NCBI GenBank assembly: GCA_021234155.1
Contig: JAJEKV010000057.1
Span: forward strand, 7,350,623 to 7,414,622
DNA: 64,000 nt
Reading direction: 5' to 3'
DNA from: Isoetes taiwanensis
Taxonomy: Eukaryota > Streptophyta > Lycopodiopsida > Isoetales > Isoetaceae
The translations under genes and the position numbers were made by a program. Below the pieces are notes generated by a model. It worked only from the letters and a program-made list of their open reading frames with translations. It searched no databases and was not told the origin of the DNA. Every line of letters begins with the position of its first letter. Position 1 is the stretch's first letter. This document shows, piece by piece, positions 1 through 11,079 of the stretch.

Positions 1-158
1 CCAGGCCGATTACTTGATTATAGTCCGATTCTTCATTCTTCTGTTGCAGATTTCATAAGATTCCAGCTCTATTTGAAGATATATCTATTTAACAAAAAGT
101 TAGTTTATATGCAGTTTGATCACATGTCATACTTTCAATTATATGCTAAAATATAATT

Positions 159-1376
159 TTGAATTTCATACTTTGGCATTGCTTGCTTCATATTATTATT
201 CATAAGAATACCATGTTTTCCCCAAATTTGTCTTCCTCCAATATCTTGGATTTTGTGTGCGATCTATGGGAGGACAACGAAGACTCAATGGATCAATTCT
301 TTCAATCTGTTATGCATATACTGTGTTGCTGGCTTCTTATTATTTTGGGTTTGAACTCGAGGAGACCTCGCGAGTACTGGATTTTTCCACGACAAGTGGT
401 ATTCTGGAGGGACCTCAGCTCTTCACTATGGTTAGAAAGTAGCATCTCGGGTTCTTATAACTTCAGGTGCTTCTATAGGATGTGTCCAACGAACTTTGAG
501 AATTTGCTAAGATTGGTAGCCCCGCACATCTCCAAGGCTAATCCCATGGAAATGGTGCGCGAGCCAATTGATAAGAGTCTTGCCTCCGCATGTGTGATAT
601 TCAGGTTGGCTCATAATGACAAATGCATTGTCATTTCTCAACTATTTGGTATCGGTTCATCAACAATCCACAAATACACAAGGATTGTTGTGGACATACT
701 GGCTACGCGTTTAAGAAGAGATTTCATTAAGCCCCCAGATGGTCCTAGACTGCAAGAGATCATAGAAGATTTTGAATCTATCTCTGGAGTGCCTCAGATA
801 GCAGGTGTAATTGATGGATCGCACATTCCCCTCCGTTTTAAGCCTGAGACACATTACACTCCAGCTGATTACTGGTGCCGACACCACTTTCATTCCATAT
901 TGTTACAAGCAGCTCGTGATGCTAGCAAAATTTTCTGGGATGTATGTTGTGATGCCCCTAGTGGCTCTCATGACACACGTCATTTTTATACATCACATCT
1001 TTATGGGAAGCTTGCGACAAGACAAATTTTAATAATGCCTATAAGAAGACTTCGTGGTGTGAGAATTAAACCTTTCATACTGGGAGATTCTGGCTATCCA
1101 GCATCTTCGTTCATGGTGATCGTGAAGAGGAAGAATGGTGATACAGCTGATGATATTGCTTTCTCAAGACGCTTGTCTCAGGTCAGGGTTGTCATTGAGA
1201 ATTCATTTGCTTTACTACTTAAGGGTCGTTGGAAGATACTGGAGTCCATGCCAATTCGGTTGCCACATGCACCTCGTGTAGTCATTGCTTGTTGCGTTCT
1301 GCACTTCTTCTTGCAACTCAATGGCAATGTTGTGATTTACGCGGGGAATAGAGTTAAAACAGGGGAAAGCAGGTGA
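159..1376 (+). CDS. PIF/Harbinger transposase (HARBI1-like DDE nuclease)
   Basis: Cut-and-paste transposase; the family acts in the nucleus and needs the Myb-like partner protein for nuclear import and DNA binding. The open frame gives 405 residues. The likely true start is the in-frame ATG at 288 (residue 44), because homologous proteins begin close to the hydrophobic and Arg-rich segment that follows it. A helix-turn-helix is visible around residues 158-178 (VISQLFGIGSSTIHKY). The three catalytic acids are present: Asp219 in GVIDGSHIPL, Asp310 in LGDSGYP and Glu347 in QVRVVIENSFALLLKGRW. Between the first two, DAPSGSHDTRHF matches the usual GSxHDxRxF block. There is no internal stop, and the length fits a full-size transposase. 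Codons upstream of 288 may be intron or leader. Domain assignment is strong; activity is not shown. Confidence 0.92.
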   Translation: MNFILWHCLLHIIIHKNTMFSPNLSSSNILDFVCDLWEDNEDSMDQFFQSVMHILCCWLLIILGLNSRRPREYWIFPRQVVFWRDLSSSLWLESSISGSYNFRCFYRMCPTNFENLLRLVAPHISKANPMEMVREPIDKSLASACVIFRLAHNDKCIVISQLFGIGSSTIHKYTRIVVDILATRLRRDFIKPPDGPRLQEIIEDFESISGVPQIAGVIDGSHIPLRFKPETHYTPADYWCRHHFHSILLQAARDASKIFWDVCCDAPSGSHDTRHFYTSHLYGKLATRQILIMPIRRLRGVRIKPFILGDSGYPASSFMVIVKRKNGDTADDIAFSRRLSQVRVVIENSFALLLKGRWKILESMPIRLPHAPRVVIACCVLHFFLQLNGNVVIYAGNRVKTGESR

Positions 1377-1926
1377 CGCCACGAAGGTAACCTACTTCGA
1401 AGAACAATCTTCAAGTACATGCGTGACAAGAACCTGTTACATTGAATGTATTGAAGGGTTGCTTGTATCTGAAAAAAAAAAAAAAAAAAAGGGAGACAAA
1501 AAAAAAAAAGGGGGGCGAAAGTTCAATGGTTAGATAGTTCAATGGAACATTGCTTAATTGTGTATTTGAGTATTTAAATAACAATAAACTATTTAAGTAT
1601 TTTAAGTATTAAATAACAATCAACTATTGAGATCATATTTTGAGATTGAGATTATATTGAGATTACAATTTTGAGATTCTATTTTTCTAGGTTTTTGATT
1701 CTATAGTTCGAGACTATATCACTTGCATAATATTACATAACACATAAAAAGAACATTAACTTTATAAAATCATAAGTTATTTTAATCCCACACATATTAC
1801 TTGCATAATATCACTTACACATAAATGAAAACATTACATTTCAATTGCATGATTACAATAAAAAAGATAATCAAAATCATTCATAGAAACATAACACTCT
1901 AGATCCTAAACTCGCAAAGGAATAAT
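1377..1926. other. AT-rich spacer between convergent transposon ORFs
   Basis: No gene seen. It contains A-rich runs at about 1472-1511 and repeated variants of TTGAGATT and CACATA. It separates the 3' ends of the transposase and its partner ORF. Confidence 0.6.
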
Positions 1927-3210
1927 TCACTGTTGGTAGTTGGAATCATGACTTCCATAATTGAAGCGATCCCCTTCCCATTGAGCCTGGCTTGCATTGT
2001 TTGGCTGTGCAGATGAAAAACGTGCACTCAACTCCATTTGCAAACGCATTTGCATCTCCGCTAGACGCATGTGCATCTGCTTGCTTTTCTCTTGTGCATC
2101 TGCTCGCTTTTCTCTTGTGTTGGTCGTGTTGGTCGTGTGGTTAGTCCACTCGTCTAGCACATTGAGGTCTCGTGTTCGAACCTCACTAGGATCTTGGCAT
2201 CCTAGGACCTTTGGCCCCTGGTATCCTTGTAGGGAGTGGTGCTCCTTGAAGAGGGAGCGTCGTATATCCTAAAGGATGCTGGCTTGTGCTACGACGTAAA
2301 AAATACATCTCTCTCTCTCTTTGCCTATATCTCTAACAACTTCAAGTCCTTGTGTATTACAGTGATATCCTTCATTGCTTCTGCAAGTATTGCAGCTGCA
2401 CCCCTGACACCATCCTCCCCACGTTTCGACTTCGTTTTTTGACCACGCAAACTGGAGGTGCTATTCCTTTGGCCACACTTCTCCTTCTCAATAGTCTTGG
2501 GAGTGTGCTCACTAATATCCTTCTCATTATCCACCTTCTCCTCTTCCTCACTATCGGGCTCAATGATCGTAATGCAAGCTTCACCAGACTCCAAAGTTAT
2601 AGCCGACACGTTAAGTGAGCTAGCTTTTGATGCTTTTCTATTTCCGTGCTCCACCCACATTAGAATCACTTTGAACTACGGGACGCTTTCATTTCCCACT
2701 CTTCTTGGAATTAGACGTCTCATTGGACCTGAACCCTTCGTCCGTAGAACCACCTGGTAACCCACCACACTTGGAGGAATTCCCTAGAACCTGATCAAGC
2801 TGATCAAAATATTGCCATGTGCTGGGCGTCCCACCAGTTCCAAACTCCTTCTGCCTCTCTTGCTTATAACGTCTAATCATATGCTCCGTACGATTCTTAA
2901 CTTGCTTCCAAGTATAATTTGTTCCCATATCCTTATTGACACGACTCGCTAGGAGCTCATAATGCTTAGCACCAAAATTACCATTCCGAATAATGTTCAC
3001 TTTAATGTCCGCAAACTCATCCAACAAGCTATCAACACACTTCGAAGACCACAATGTCTTAGCTTTCTTTTCAGCTTGATCCTCCAATTCCTCGGCCATT
3101 GGCATCTCTCCTACGCACGAAATGTCCATTTGTGTGGAAGCTACCATCTCAACCTCTTGGGACATGTCAAAATCAAGCGTGTCTTCTAGAGGGATGCTAT
3201 TCAAGTCCAT
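1927..3210 (-). pseudogene. Myb/SANT-like (trihelix-type) partner ORF of PIF/Harbinger, broken
   Basis: The intact first part, 3210-2689, encodes 173 residues. An acidic N-terminus is followed by a Myb/SANT-like domain (about residues 50-145) with the spaced aromatic residues of the family (TLWSSKCVDSLLDEF, YTWKQVKNRTEHM, STWQYFDQLDQVLG). This matches the DNA-binding ORF1 of PIF/Harbinger elements. A stop at 2689 and a change of frame lead to a second stretch (2669-2325), which is rich in Glu and Lys and ends in AILAEAMKDITVIHKDL. The final part is in a separate frame (2160-1927: an EKSKQMHMRLAEMQMRLQ coiled coil, then a Gln-rich tail). The last two parts are separated by a SINE-like insert. 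A coiled-coil C-terminus is usual for these proteins. At least two lesions break it, so it is called a pseudogene. Confidence 0.75.
2118..2325 (+). mobile_element. tRNA-derived SINE-like insertion
   Basis: The sequence from about 2118 has RNA polymerase III-type internal promoter elements: an A-box-like TGGTTAGTCCACTCG and, about 35 bp later, a perfect B-box core GTTCGAACC. A tRNA-unrelated body of about 140 bp follows, ending in a CT-rich tract (about 2308-2322). It lies exactly between two coding pieces of the transposon partner ORF. The arms do not fold as a proper tRNA, so this is not a functional tRNA gene. The ends are approximate and I could not define a clean target duplication. Confidence 0.5.
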
Positions 3211-3429
3211 GGCAATGAAACGAGGCTTTGAATCCTTTTAATCCACAAACCTTAGAGGCTTAGGAAATGGAAAAAAAAAATCAAGATTGTAACAAACCTT
3301 TGAGACTTAGGAAATGGAAAAAAAATCGATATATTTCAATTGTAACAATCGAGATTACTTGAAAATGGAGCAGATATGCTTTACAGAGAAGGAATGGGCT
3401 TGAACAGATTGGGGTCGAACAGATTGGGA

Positions 3430-3560
3430 AATAGGAATAGGAATCAGAATATCAGAAATAGGAATAGAAATCAGAAATAGGAATAGGAATCAGAAATGGA
3501 ATAGGAATCGATATCAGAAATGGAATAGGAATCAGATATCAGAAATCGATTTCGGAAATG
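3430..3560. repeat. degenerate purine-rich tandem repeat
   Basis: Repeated variants of GGAATAGGAATCAGAAAT and AGAAATGGAATAGGAATCAG in the subterminal part of the Harbinger element. The short ORFs over it, with repeated ISDSYS, are by-products of the repeat. Confidence 0.7.
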
Positions 3561-4101
3561 GAATAGGAATGCTGTATAAATAGATGTTAACAGAGAAGGA
3601 TTGGGGCTCGAATAGGCTCGAAAAGGAAAAGGAATTGGTACCCGGTAACCAGCCACAAGAAATCTCTACCTTCTGGGTGCGTGCAGATGCAAATAAAATG
3701 AAAAGAAAGAATGGGAGAAATAGGAGCAGAATGGGAGGAATAGGAGCAGAATGAAGACTGAATGGCAGGAGCAGAATCCAGATCAGAAAAAAAATCAAGC
3801 AAGATGGTGATGACGGATTCAGCCTTTTCGATTCATTTGTAGTCTATTCAGACCAGTTTCTTCCCGCAATTACAGCTGCCCAGATTCCAGCAATCAGCTT
3901 GATGGGTTCATGTGAATGTGTTTTGCTGCCCTGCTGAATCCTCCCAACTGAGTAAGCCCTGAATCAGCCGAGCCCAATTTCCTGGGTCAGCTCGTGCGCC
4001 ATGAACGGCGCGATGCTGAGTGCAAAATTTTCAGCCGCTGAAGTCTGGAGCAGCGCGTTATCAGCGCGGGGTAAATTTAGTCCCATATGAACGGTCCATA
4101 A

Positions 4102-4845
4102 TTGTGCAGGCGATGGAATGTAGAACGGGAGGATGAACAGATTTTGCCCTTTCTTAAATATGTAGTTGGCGTGATGTAATGAACGACACCTTTAAATTAT
4201 GCCATTATTCTTCTAAAATTATAATGCAGAATAGGACTTCGTATTGTCAGGAGCGGCGCCGCTTCCCCTGCACTGTGCTTTCTTCTTCCAGAAATCCCTG
4301 GCTATGGCTTGCTTGCACTGTGCTTTCTTCCAGAAATCCCTGGCTATGGCCTGTTCAAGGCATTGAGAAGGAGCGATTTCAAGCTTTCAAGGTGTGCATG
4401 TCTTTAACAGACAATCGCCGATGAAGCATAACTGCAAAAGCCAGAGGAACCAGAAATTTCCCTCTTTTTTTGCCTTTGCGTCTCCCGTCTTGGCCTTTCA
4501 CATACTCTGGACATGGTTTTGCAGACTAATTGCTTCCCGCTGCTTTTATTCTGGCAAAGAAAGACTGTCGCTGCTCCTTTGTTGCCGATTTCCTTGAGGA
4601 CATCCCACAAAAAATACTCTGAATCATTTCCCTGTTTCCTAGGTTTGAATGGGACCTTTCAAAAACCCGTCTTTTGATCTTCTAAGCCAAATCGAACCGT
4701 ATTCTGAGCTTCTAAGCTAAACCAAACCGGCATATTGCATCATTTCGACAACCATTCCTGCCTGCGAACTGCGCTTGAAGGTCGGCTATGGCGGGTTCTA
4801 GAATTTCTACAAGACTACGTGGCACAAGTAAATAGGTGGAAATTT
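4102..4845. other. unassigned flank with a 45-bp tandem duplication
   Basis: No gene recognised. At 4269-4353 a unit starting TGCACTGTGCTTTCTTC occurs twice in tandem, the second copy lacking 3 bp. The rest is unique-looking. Confidence 0.5.
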
Positions 4846-4938
4846 AAAGGGCACCGGCGGCGCCGCCAAACTCGGCGGCGCACTCGCGGCTCCGCCGCTT
4901 GTGCGCCGCCTCGTTTGGCGGGGCCGCCGGAGCCCTTT
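4846..4938. repeat. GC-rich near-perfect hairpin
   Basis: Arms of about 36 bp pair almost perfectly (left arm starts AAAGGGCACCGGCGGC, right arm ends GCCGCCGGAGCCCTTT), with a short loop near 4882-4900. The GC content is far above that of the surroundings. It lies next to a second hairpin and about 1.1 kb upstream of the pseudouridine synthase start. Confidence 0.85.
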
Positions 4939-4976
4939 ACAACGCGGAATGCCCCTCCTCCTGGCAATTACCTAGT

Positions 4977-5117
4977 ACGTTATGTAGAATGGCATGGGGG
5001 AAGCCATTCTTGCTGCCCCCATGACTTGCAGAATCAGGGAACGTCATGTAGGCACGACCTGATTCTGCAGGTCACGGGGGCAGCAAGAATGACCGACCCC
5101 ATGCCATTCTACTACGT
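4977..5117. repeat. long imperfect inverted repeat (foldback)
   Basis: The left arm 4977-5042 and right arm 5055-5117 are reverse complements over roughly 62 bp with few mismatches (left starts ACGTTATGTAGAATGGCAT, right ends ATGCCATTCTACTACGT). The loop is about 12 bp. It could be a miniature foldback transposon or a source of small RNA. No target duplication was identified. Confidence 0.85.
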
Positions 5118-6052
5118 CAAGGCAATCCTTAACCTGATTCTACAGGTTTTGTAAGGAAGCAAGAATGGTTTCAAAGATCTTGCAGGAACACACTCCTACT
5201 TGCCTTTGACGTGATGGATTAGGTTTGAATTGGGCCTAAAATGATTATTGCGGAAAGCTCACTCAACCTTGATTCGACAAAGCATGGAACCCAAATTGAA
5301 CTTGAATCCAGCCTGTGCATCACTAATCTGGTCTGGAAGCCCAATCAAGCACGAAGTGGATCGAATTAGGCATTGATTAGGCTTATTCCCTTAATTGCAG
5401 GACATGGGAAGGTTGAAGGAAGGGGTCTGAAGGGTGTGAGCTATTGGGTTCTGCGCAGAGGGGGAAACTCGTGAAGCCTGGCTCATGTGGGGTCTGACGC
5501 AATAGCAGGGCCTATACCCTCACTAACGGGACCCTATTACCCATGACAAATGCAACTTGCGCCTTAGGTAGGGAGACTTGGCCACAATGGCGATCGCATG
5601 GGTCTATGGAAGGGGCGCTCGTGGACCCCACTGTTTGGATGGCATTTGATCGATCACGAGCCCGATTTTTCCAAAAAAAGCACACGATTAGATTGTTCAG
5701 GTCGTCTGGAATTCAATGGTCATGTTCTTAGCGACAAGGCACACTAATTTGGCCATTAGAACCTTTAAGTGCGCCAAAGGGGGTGACCCTCCCCCATATC
5801 CTTTGAGATGGCACAGGAGCAATCATTGCAACAATGCCATACTTGCAAAATGCAATAATAAGCTTCACGTTTCTAACTCCAAATACCAATCAATATAAAA
5901 TGCTTGTCTACATGAATCAATGAGAGATCTTTAGATTCTACACGCACCCTAAACATCTAGCCCATGGAACATTGCGTTAGAATTAGCCTTCAACTTATCC
6001 TTAGTTACTTTCTAACAGATGATAGACGATGATAAAGGAGAGACTATGGTGT
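5118..6052. other. upstream region of the pseudouridine synthase gene
   Basis: No gene recognised. It should contain the promoter and 5' UTR of the downstream gene, but no convincing TATA box was identified. Confidence 0.4.
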
Positions 6053-9000
6053 ATGGCTTCTTCTTATATGCTCTGCGATACTGTAGCGTCCCTCCCTTTT
6101 CTAGATACCACTAGATATATCGGATCCCGCTGTTTTGCTTCCTGTGCTTCAGCAGTTGTGGATGTTAACAATGCTACCCGCAATGGCTCCAGGCCTGTCT
6201 TCCAAAGGTAAGTTTCCTCTCATGTTTTGTTTCCCAGATTCTGCACTATGTTCATGTAGAAGTGCATTGTTAGTAATTTTATTGAACATTACAATTGCTG
6301 GTTTTAAACGTTGCAGGCCAGAAGAGTATGATCGGCTACTCCCTTGTCCTCCCCACAACTACCAACCTCGTATCGAACATCTCATCGTTGAGCACGGTGG
6401 TAATGTTGTTGACATTATATCAACCAGATTATCTCTTCCTCAACAGTAAGATTTATTCAAGCTTTGACTTTAGTAAAGAAGTAGGGAATCCTATTTCATT
6501 TGCAAGGTTCAATGAGCATCTTAACTAATTGTCAAATTCAATATGTCCAATTGAGCTATGATAATACGAATGTAATTCAACAAATTTAGTTTTATTGCTT
6601 CAATGTTTGTGCCAAAGTTGTGTAAATCTGATCAATGCAAATATAACCTGTTAAATTGGAATGATGGTGTTGTGCAGGTATATCAAAGACCTTATACATT
6701 TTGGTTCTGTTTATTATGCGGTTCGCTGCCCTACTCCTCCTGCAAGTGCAACCGCCGAACACATGGAGTTGTATGAAAAATCCTTGCAGTGCAAACCAGC
6801 AATGAAGGGCAAAACATTGAAAGATGCACAAAGAATATTCAGAGTGCCAAACGCACATGAAATGTTGCAAGTTGGGGCTTACATGCGTGTACATGTGCAT
6901 CCAAAGCGTTTTCCACGGTGATAATTTGGTAGATAATATCAAAGTCTGATTTTCTAAATTATGATAAGCAGTTTTTTTTTTAGAATCTTATTAAGCACAT
7001 ATTGTTGATCAGGTGTTATGAAGTTGATTGGAAGTCAAGAATTATAGCGAATAGGGCTTCATTTGTGGTCCTAAATAAACCAGCAGGTGTGGCGGTGAGT
7101 TTGTATGCTGCATATACCTGAAGGTTAATTACATTAGAATCTTGCTTATGGGTTTCTCTAGGTAGGAGGTACCGTGGACAATCTGGAAGAATCGTGTGCG
7201 ACATTTGCTGCACGTGCTTTGGGTATGCGGTATCCTTTGCTGCTTACCCATCAGATTGACACATGTACAGAAGGATGGTGGGTATCTGAGATTCCACTTA
7301 GTTCCTGCTCTTTTTCGGGCTAAACATATGTATGTCCGCAAAGATTAAGCTTGAATATTTCGTTTCAGTGTTGTTCTTGCAAAAGACAAGGAGTTTACTT
7401 CAAGGTTTCACAAGCTGCTGCGGGTTTGTTCTCTGTCACAAGTGCTTTCTTTTATTTTTTGCACAAGAATGACTGTAGACCAGAAATTTGCACATCTCTC
7501 TTTTACCTTGGATTCAACTTCTTTAATGTCTATCCGTTCATAATTCTAGCTGATTAGGCCCTTGGCTACTGCTCTTGCTGCAGTTTATGTTGAGATTCTA
7601 ACTGTCTTATTGCTCATTGTAAAAGTCAAGTAACCAGGCATCAAATGAAGTCTTCACTGGGGATTTAAACCAATATAATATTGCACTTTTTGCTTGGGAG
7701 CTCCTTCAACTTATATCATTTCATATCCAGGGGTCACAGATCATTGTGTAGCTTTGCAGCATTCTCCAATGTCCAATTTGCGACCGAATCTTTTTTCTTG
7801 CAAGCCCTTAAGCTGGTATATTGGGCAGTGCTCAGACGTTGGATGCTCGATGAATTCTACTGGATTTCTAAGAGTATCCAGGGATGTCGAAAGGTTTATA
7901 TGGTTCATGTTAAGGACTAGGATCAATACTTCGAAATCCTTTCTCGTTGGGAATGTATTCCTGAGCATCTGAAGTGTCTCCAAGTGCCCTATCTTAACCA
8001 TGTTCTTGGACCATGTTGCTCGGTTTCAGCAGAATACTGATTCTTTTTAACTTAATGTTGTTTACCTTTTTGTTTCCTTAACAGATGAGGAAAGTGGAGA
8101 AATATTATCTAGCTCTTGCAACATCTCCAGTTCCTTTAGGGAAGGTTTCTCATTTTATGCGACCGGATCTCTTCGCTCCTCGAGTTCTTAGCAAAGGTAA
8201 TACCCATGGTGGATATGATATTTTAAAATGCCCTTCTTAATGCATTTTGAAGAAAATGTTGGTGTCGGTCAGTTTATTATCAATAATAGCTGGCATTAGC
8301 CTGTTTCTACAAGATATTTATGTGTCCATGTTCCTGGATGGCTGAACCCTTTATGGGTTGACCTATTATCAGGCTCTTTGAAGGTGATCAAGCAAGTTGA
8401 GCACATTTACAACTCTTTCGCATTGTTTTGAGATTCCAAGTGCTTCAGGAATTAGGGGACATCTCTGTCCATAAAGTGGTTGCCCTTACTTTACCAATAT
8501 CCTTCATCTTTGGTGGCCAAACACCGTCGTAGAAGATGGTGAAGTTATGCATTGAAAACTTTATGAGCCACATATTTGAAAGAAATGGTTTCAATTTCAG
8601 CAGAAACATCTTTCCTTGAATCATACGAATGCCTGAATTTGATGCATTTATAAGGCATTGGTTTGAAATTCTTATAAAGGTTTCTAGATCCATAAATCCG
8701 CATATAAATGAAATGATAAGTACTTTGTTATGCTTTTTTTGTTGTCCCTTTATGTGTCTTTGATTTTCTAAGTGCTAATGTTTATTTTATTCCAGAACCC
8801 CACAAAGATTGGTATTTCTGTGAATTGGAGATTCTCGAATGTCAGAAACTGCCTTGGCCTTCAGAAACCATGCCCATGCAAGGAAAATATGACTGCAAGT
8901 GGCCTGATCCCGATTACTCTTATGAATATAAAATAAGGTTGTCCACAGGCCGTACACATCAGGTAATAATTTGCTTGTGGTGGTTTAATGCTACAACCTC

Positions 9001-9313
9001 ACTGTAAGAAAGCACAATTATTTTAGCTACAGTTGGCAAATGTCAGGTCCGGGCTCAATTTGCAGCATTAGGTGCTCCTCTTGTTGGGGACACAGTCTAT
9101 ATGCCAGCAGCATTGAAGCGTTTTGAAGATCCCACCATAGACCCCTTTCTGGAAATGGATGAAGAGAACAACAGTGAAGATGCTGAAAAGAACTGGTTAG
9201 CACAACATGGGTCTGAACCAGAGTCTGCAATTGGACTTCAGGCATGTTCAATTTCCTGGGAAGACAATGGCTGCTCTTTTACGGCTGGTCTGCCATGGTG
9301 GAGACAGTCATGA
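6053..9313 (+). CDS. RNA pseudouridine synthase 6-like, chloroplast-targeted (RluA family), nine exons
   Basis: Converts specific uridines in RNA to pseudouridine. Plant relatives (Arabidopsis PUS6, At4g21770) are annotated as chloroplastic. Exons with GT-AG introns: 6053-6207, 6317-6445, 6678-6917, 7013-7094, 7162-7277, 7369-7423, 8085-8196, 8796-8962 and 9047-9313. Together they give 440 residues with all phases matching. The ATG at 6053 (MASSYMLCD) is chosen because it opens a Ser-rich, weakly acidic segment resembling a transit peptide; an in-frame ATG also lies at 6029. The catalytic block THQIDTCTEGCVVLAK carries the conserved RluA Asp, formed across the exon 5/6 junction. The family C-terminal block GRTHQVRAQFAALGAPLVGD spans exons 8/9. 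The N-terminal RPEEYDRLLP and VVLNKPAGVAV blocks are also typical. The frame is intact in every exon, so the gene looks functional. Confidence 0.93.
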
Positions 9314-10990
9314 GCTCAAGGTTTGGACGTTTTATTTGCAAATTTATGGTTGTTTTGGTTAAGTCTAATTTGGAAACAGACGCTTTGCAGAATTGGAATG
9401 CATGTATTTTGGGCCACTCAACCAAAGCATCTTGATTACTGAGCATCATTGAAACCTTGATCTTGTGTCGAGCTCGTATATCCCTGGCAAAGGGCACTTT
9501 TCAAACACAAATACAATTCATATACCATGTAGATTTATTGCCATTGACAAAACAAACCACTACACCTCTATGGTGAATGTAAAAAATCAGAAGTTCCAAT
9601 AGGATCTTTATATTTTTTGCAATGGTTTACATAACCTCCCAATGATATAGCAACCTGCTATATGATATAGCAACCTGCTATATCATTTAAATGTCATAAA
9701 TGATATAGATTTATGCTGAGTGTCTGATATAACAACCTGCTTGAATTTATGGGTTGTCCAAACAACTGAGATCATTTCTTCAAGAGCTGATTTTGAGAAT
9801 TGTTTGCTCTAATCATCTAACGAATATCTGAATTGATATTGCGTGTTATCATATGCTAGACCTCATTTGCACGCCAAGCATTTTAATGCACACGTCTAGC
9901 AGGTGCTGCCACAATCACATGGTTCGTTCCTTACATAATGGGTACGAACATGCGATATTATGCAATCCCTTTTGCAATTATTTTAATTAGTTCATAGTCT
10001 TCCCTGTTACTTCTTCATTCATAAATGGGTTCTATCCATCTTGTAGCTAACTTTACCACTTTTCATGTTTTTTTTTCCGATATAGAGGATAAAGACGGAA
10101 TGCATGTACATAAATGACACGCCATCAACTTTTCAAAGTAAGGAATTCAGCAACCTAACGAAGCAGAAAACATTTTAGAGGAGGAAATTTTCCTTACGTT
10201 TCAAACTACCATGCTAAATTTAGAATTTAGCCAGCAATCCGTAAACAGTTCCCCGGAACCTTGGAACCAAAGCTGAGGCACTACGAGCTACTAGTTAGGC
10301 TTCGAATAAAAAGATCTCCTACTTCAATTTTAAATTTTGATTCTATTTCGTATTGTTGGAACTATGATTCTAGTACAACAACAAAAATACTATTATGGTC
10401 CTTGGGACATGTCCCCAAATGACTCATTTACATGTATGTTTAGAAAGAAAATACCCTCCTCAAATCCAAATGACTGATACAAACAAACTGGTCCAAAATA
10501 ACAGTGACAAAACAGAGCCTCTGTAACTGTGGCAAACTTTGAAAGCTGATATCTTGAGTTCCAGACCTCCGTTTGACCTGCACCATAGCTCGTTGGATTC
10601 GTATCGCCGAAACACATCTTTTGATGTAGGATAGATTGTGTATTATGGAACTGTCACCATCTGTTTTTACAGAAAAACGACCTGCTGTAACCCAAAAGTT
10701 CTCCACAAATTCTCTGTAATTGGAGCTCTGCCAAATCTGAATCCCTTAAAATAGAACTTCATCATAAGCAATCAATTGGAACAGATGATCATTCCCTTGC
10801 CACGACATGTCACAAGAATGACATGGCACCTCAAATGCTGTCTTATCTCTATCTCTAATATATAATTATAATATGGAGGATAAGGGGCTAGGTTAAATAT
10901 AGTTGATTGTTTAAATATTATTGGTTAGTGTTAAATACGTGTCACCTCTTAAAATTTTTAGAAAGGAGTAGTTTGTGCTAGAAGTTTCTT
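9314..10990. other. intergenic, no gene recognised
   Basis: Begins with the probable 3' UTR of the pseudouridine synthase. A short tandem repeat of TGATATAGCAACCTGCTATA lies at about 9645-9690. Minus-strand ORFs near 10400-10700 show no family resemblance. Confidence 0.5.
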
Positions 10991-10998
10991 CGTATAGT

Positions 10999-11070
10999 AT
11001 AGAAGGTGCTAGAAGCTTCTGCAGAGGGTCTAGAATCTTCCAGGATTCTCTTGGCTTCGTATAAAAAGGG
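10999..11070 (+). promoter_or_regulatory. heat-shock elements plus TATA box
   Basis: Several inverted GAA/TTC units stand side by side: CTAGAAGCTTCTGCAG at about 11009-11024 and TCTAGAATCTTCCAGGATTC at 11029-11048. They are followed by a strong TATA box, GTATAAAAAGGG, at 11059-11070. This spacing is that of plant heat-shock gene promoters, reading rightward. No heat-shock protein coding sequence follows. Confidence 0.6.
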
Positions 11071-11079
11071 AGGGCACCC

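Larger units (their letters stand above)
1..4098. mobile_element. PIF/Harbinger-type DNA transposon, left end outside the window
   Basis: The block holds the two genes typical of plant PIF/Harbinger elements: a DDE transposase on the plus strand and a Myb/SANT-like DNA-binding ORF on the minus strand, converging on an AT-rich spacer. The proposed right end is at about 4098. Read inward on the minus strand it starts TGGACCGTTCATATGGG, and it is followed on the plus strand by TAA, which would fit the 3-bp TWA target duplication of the superfamily. The matching left terminal repeat is not in the window, so the exact boundary is inferred. A degenerate GGAATAGGAATCAGAAAT-type repeat at 3430-3560 lies in the subterminal region. 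The partner ORF is broken, so this copy is probably not autonomous, although the transposase is open. Confidence 0.7.

Noticed and set aside
2118-2185. Functional tRNA gene
   Set aside because: The B box is good, but the T-arm and acceptor stems do not pair. It is better explained as a SINE head.
4404-4610. 68-aa minus-strand ORF starting MWDVLKEIGNKGAATVF
   Set aside because: No family recognised and no neighbouring exons. Likely chance.
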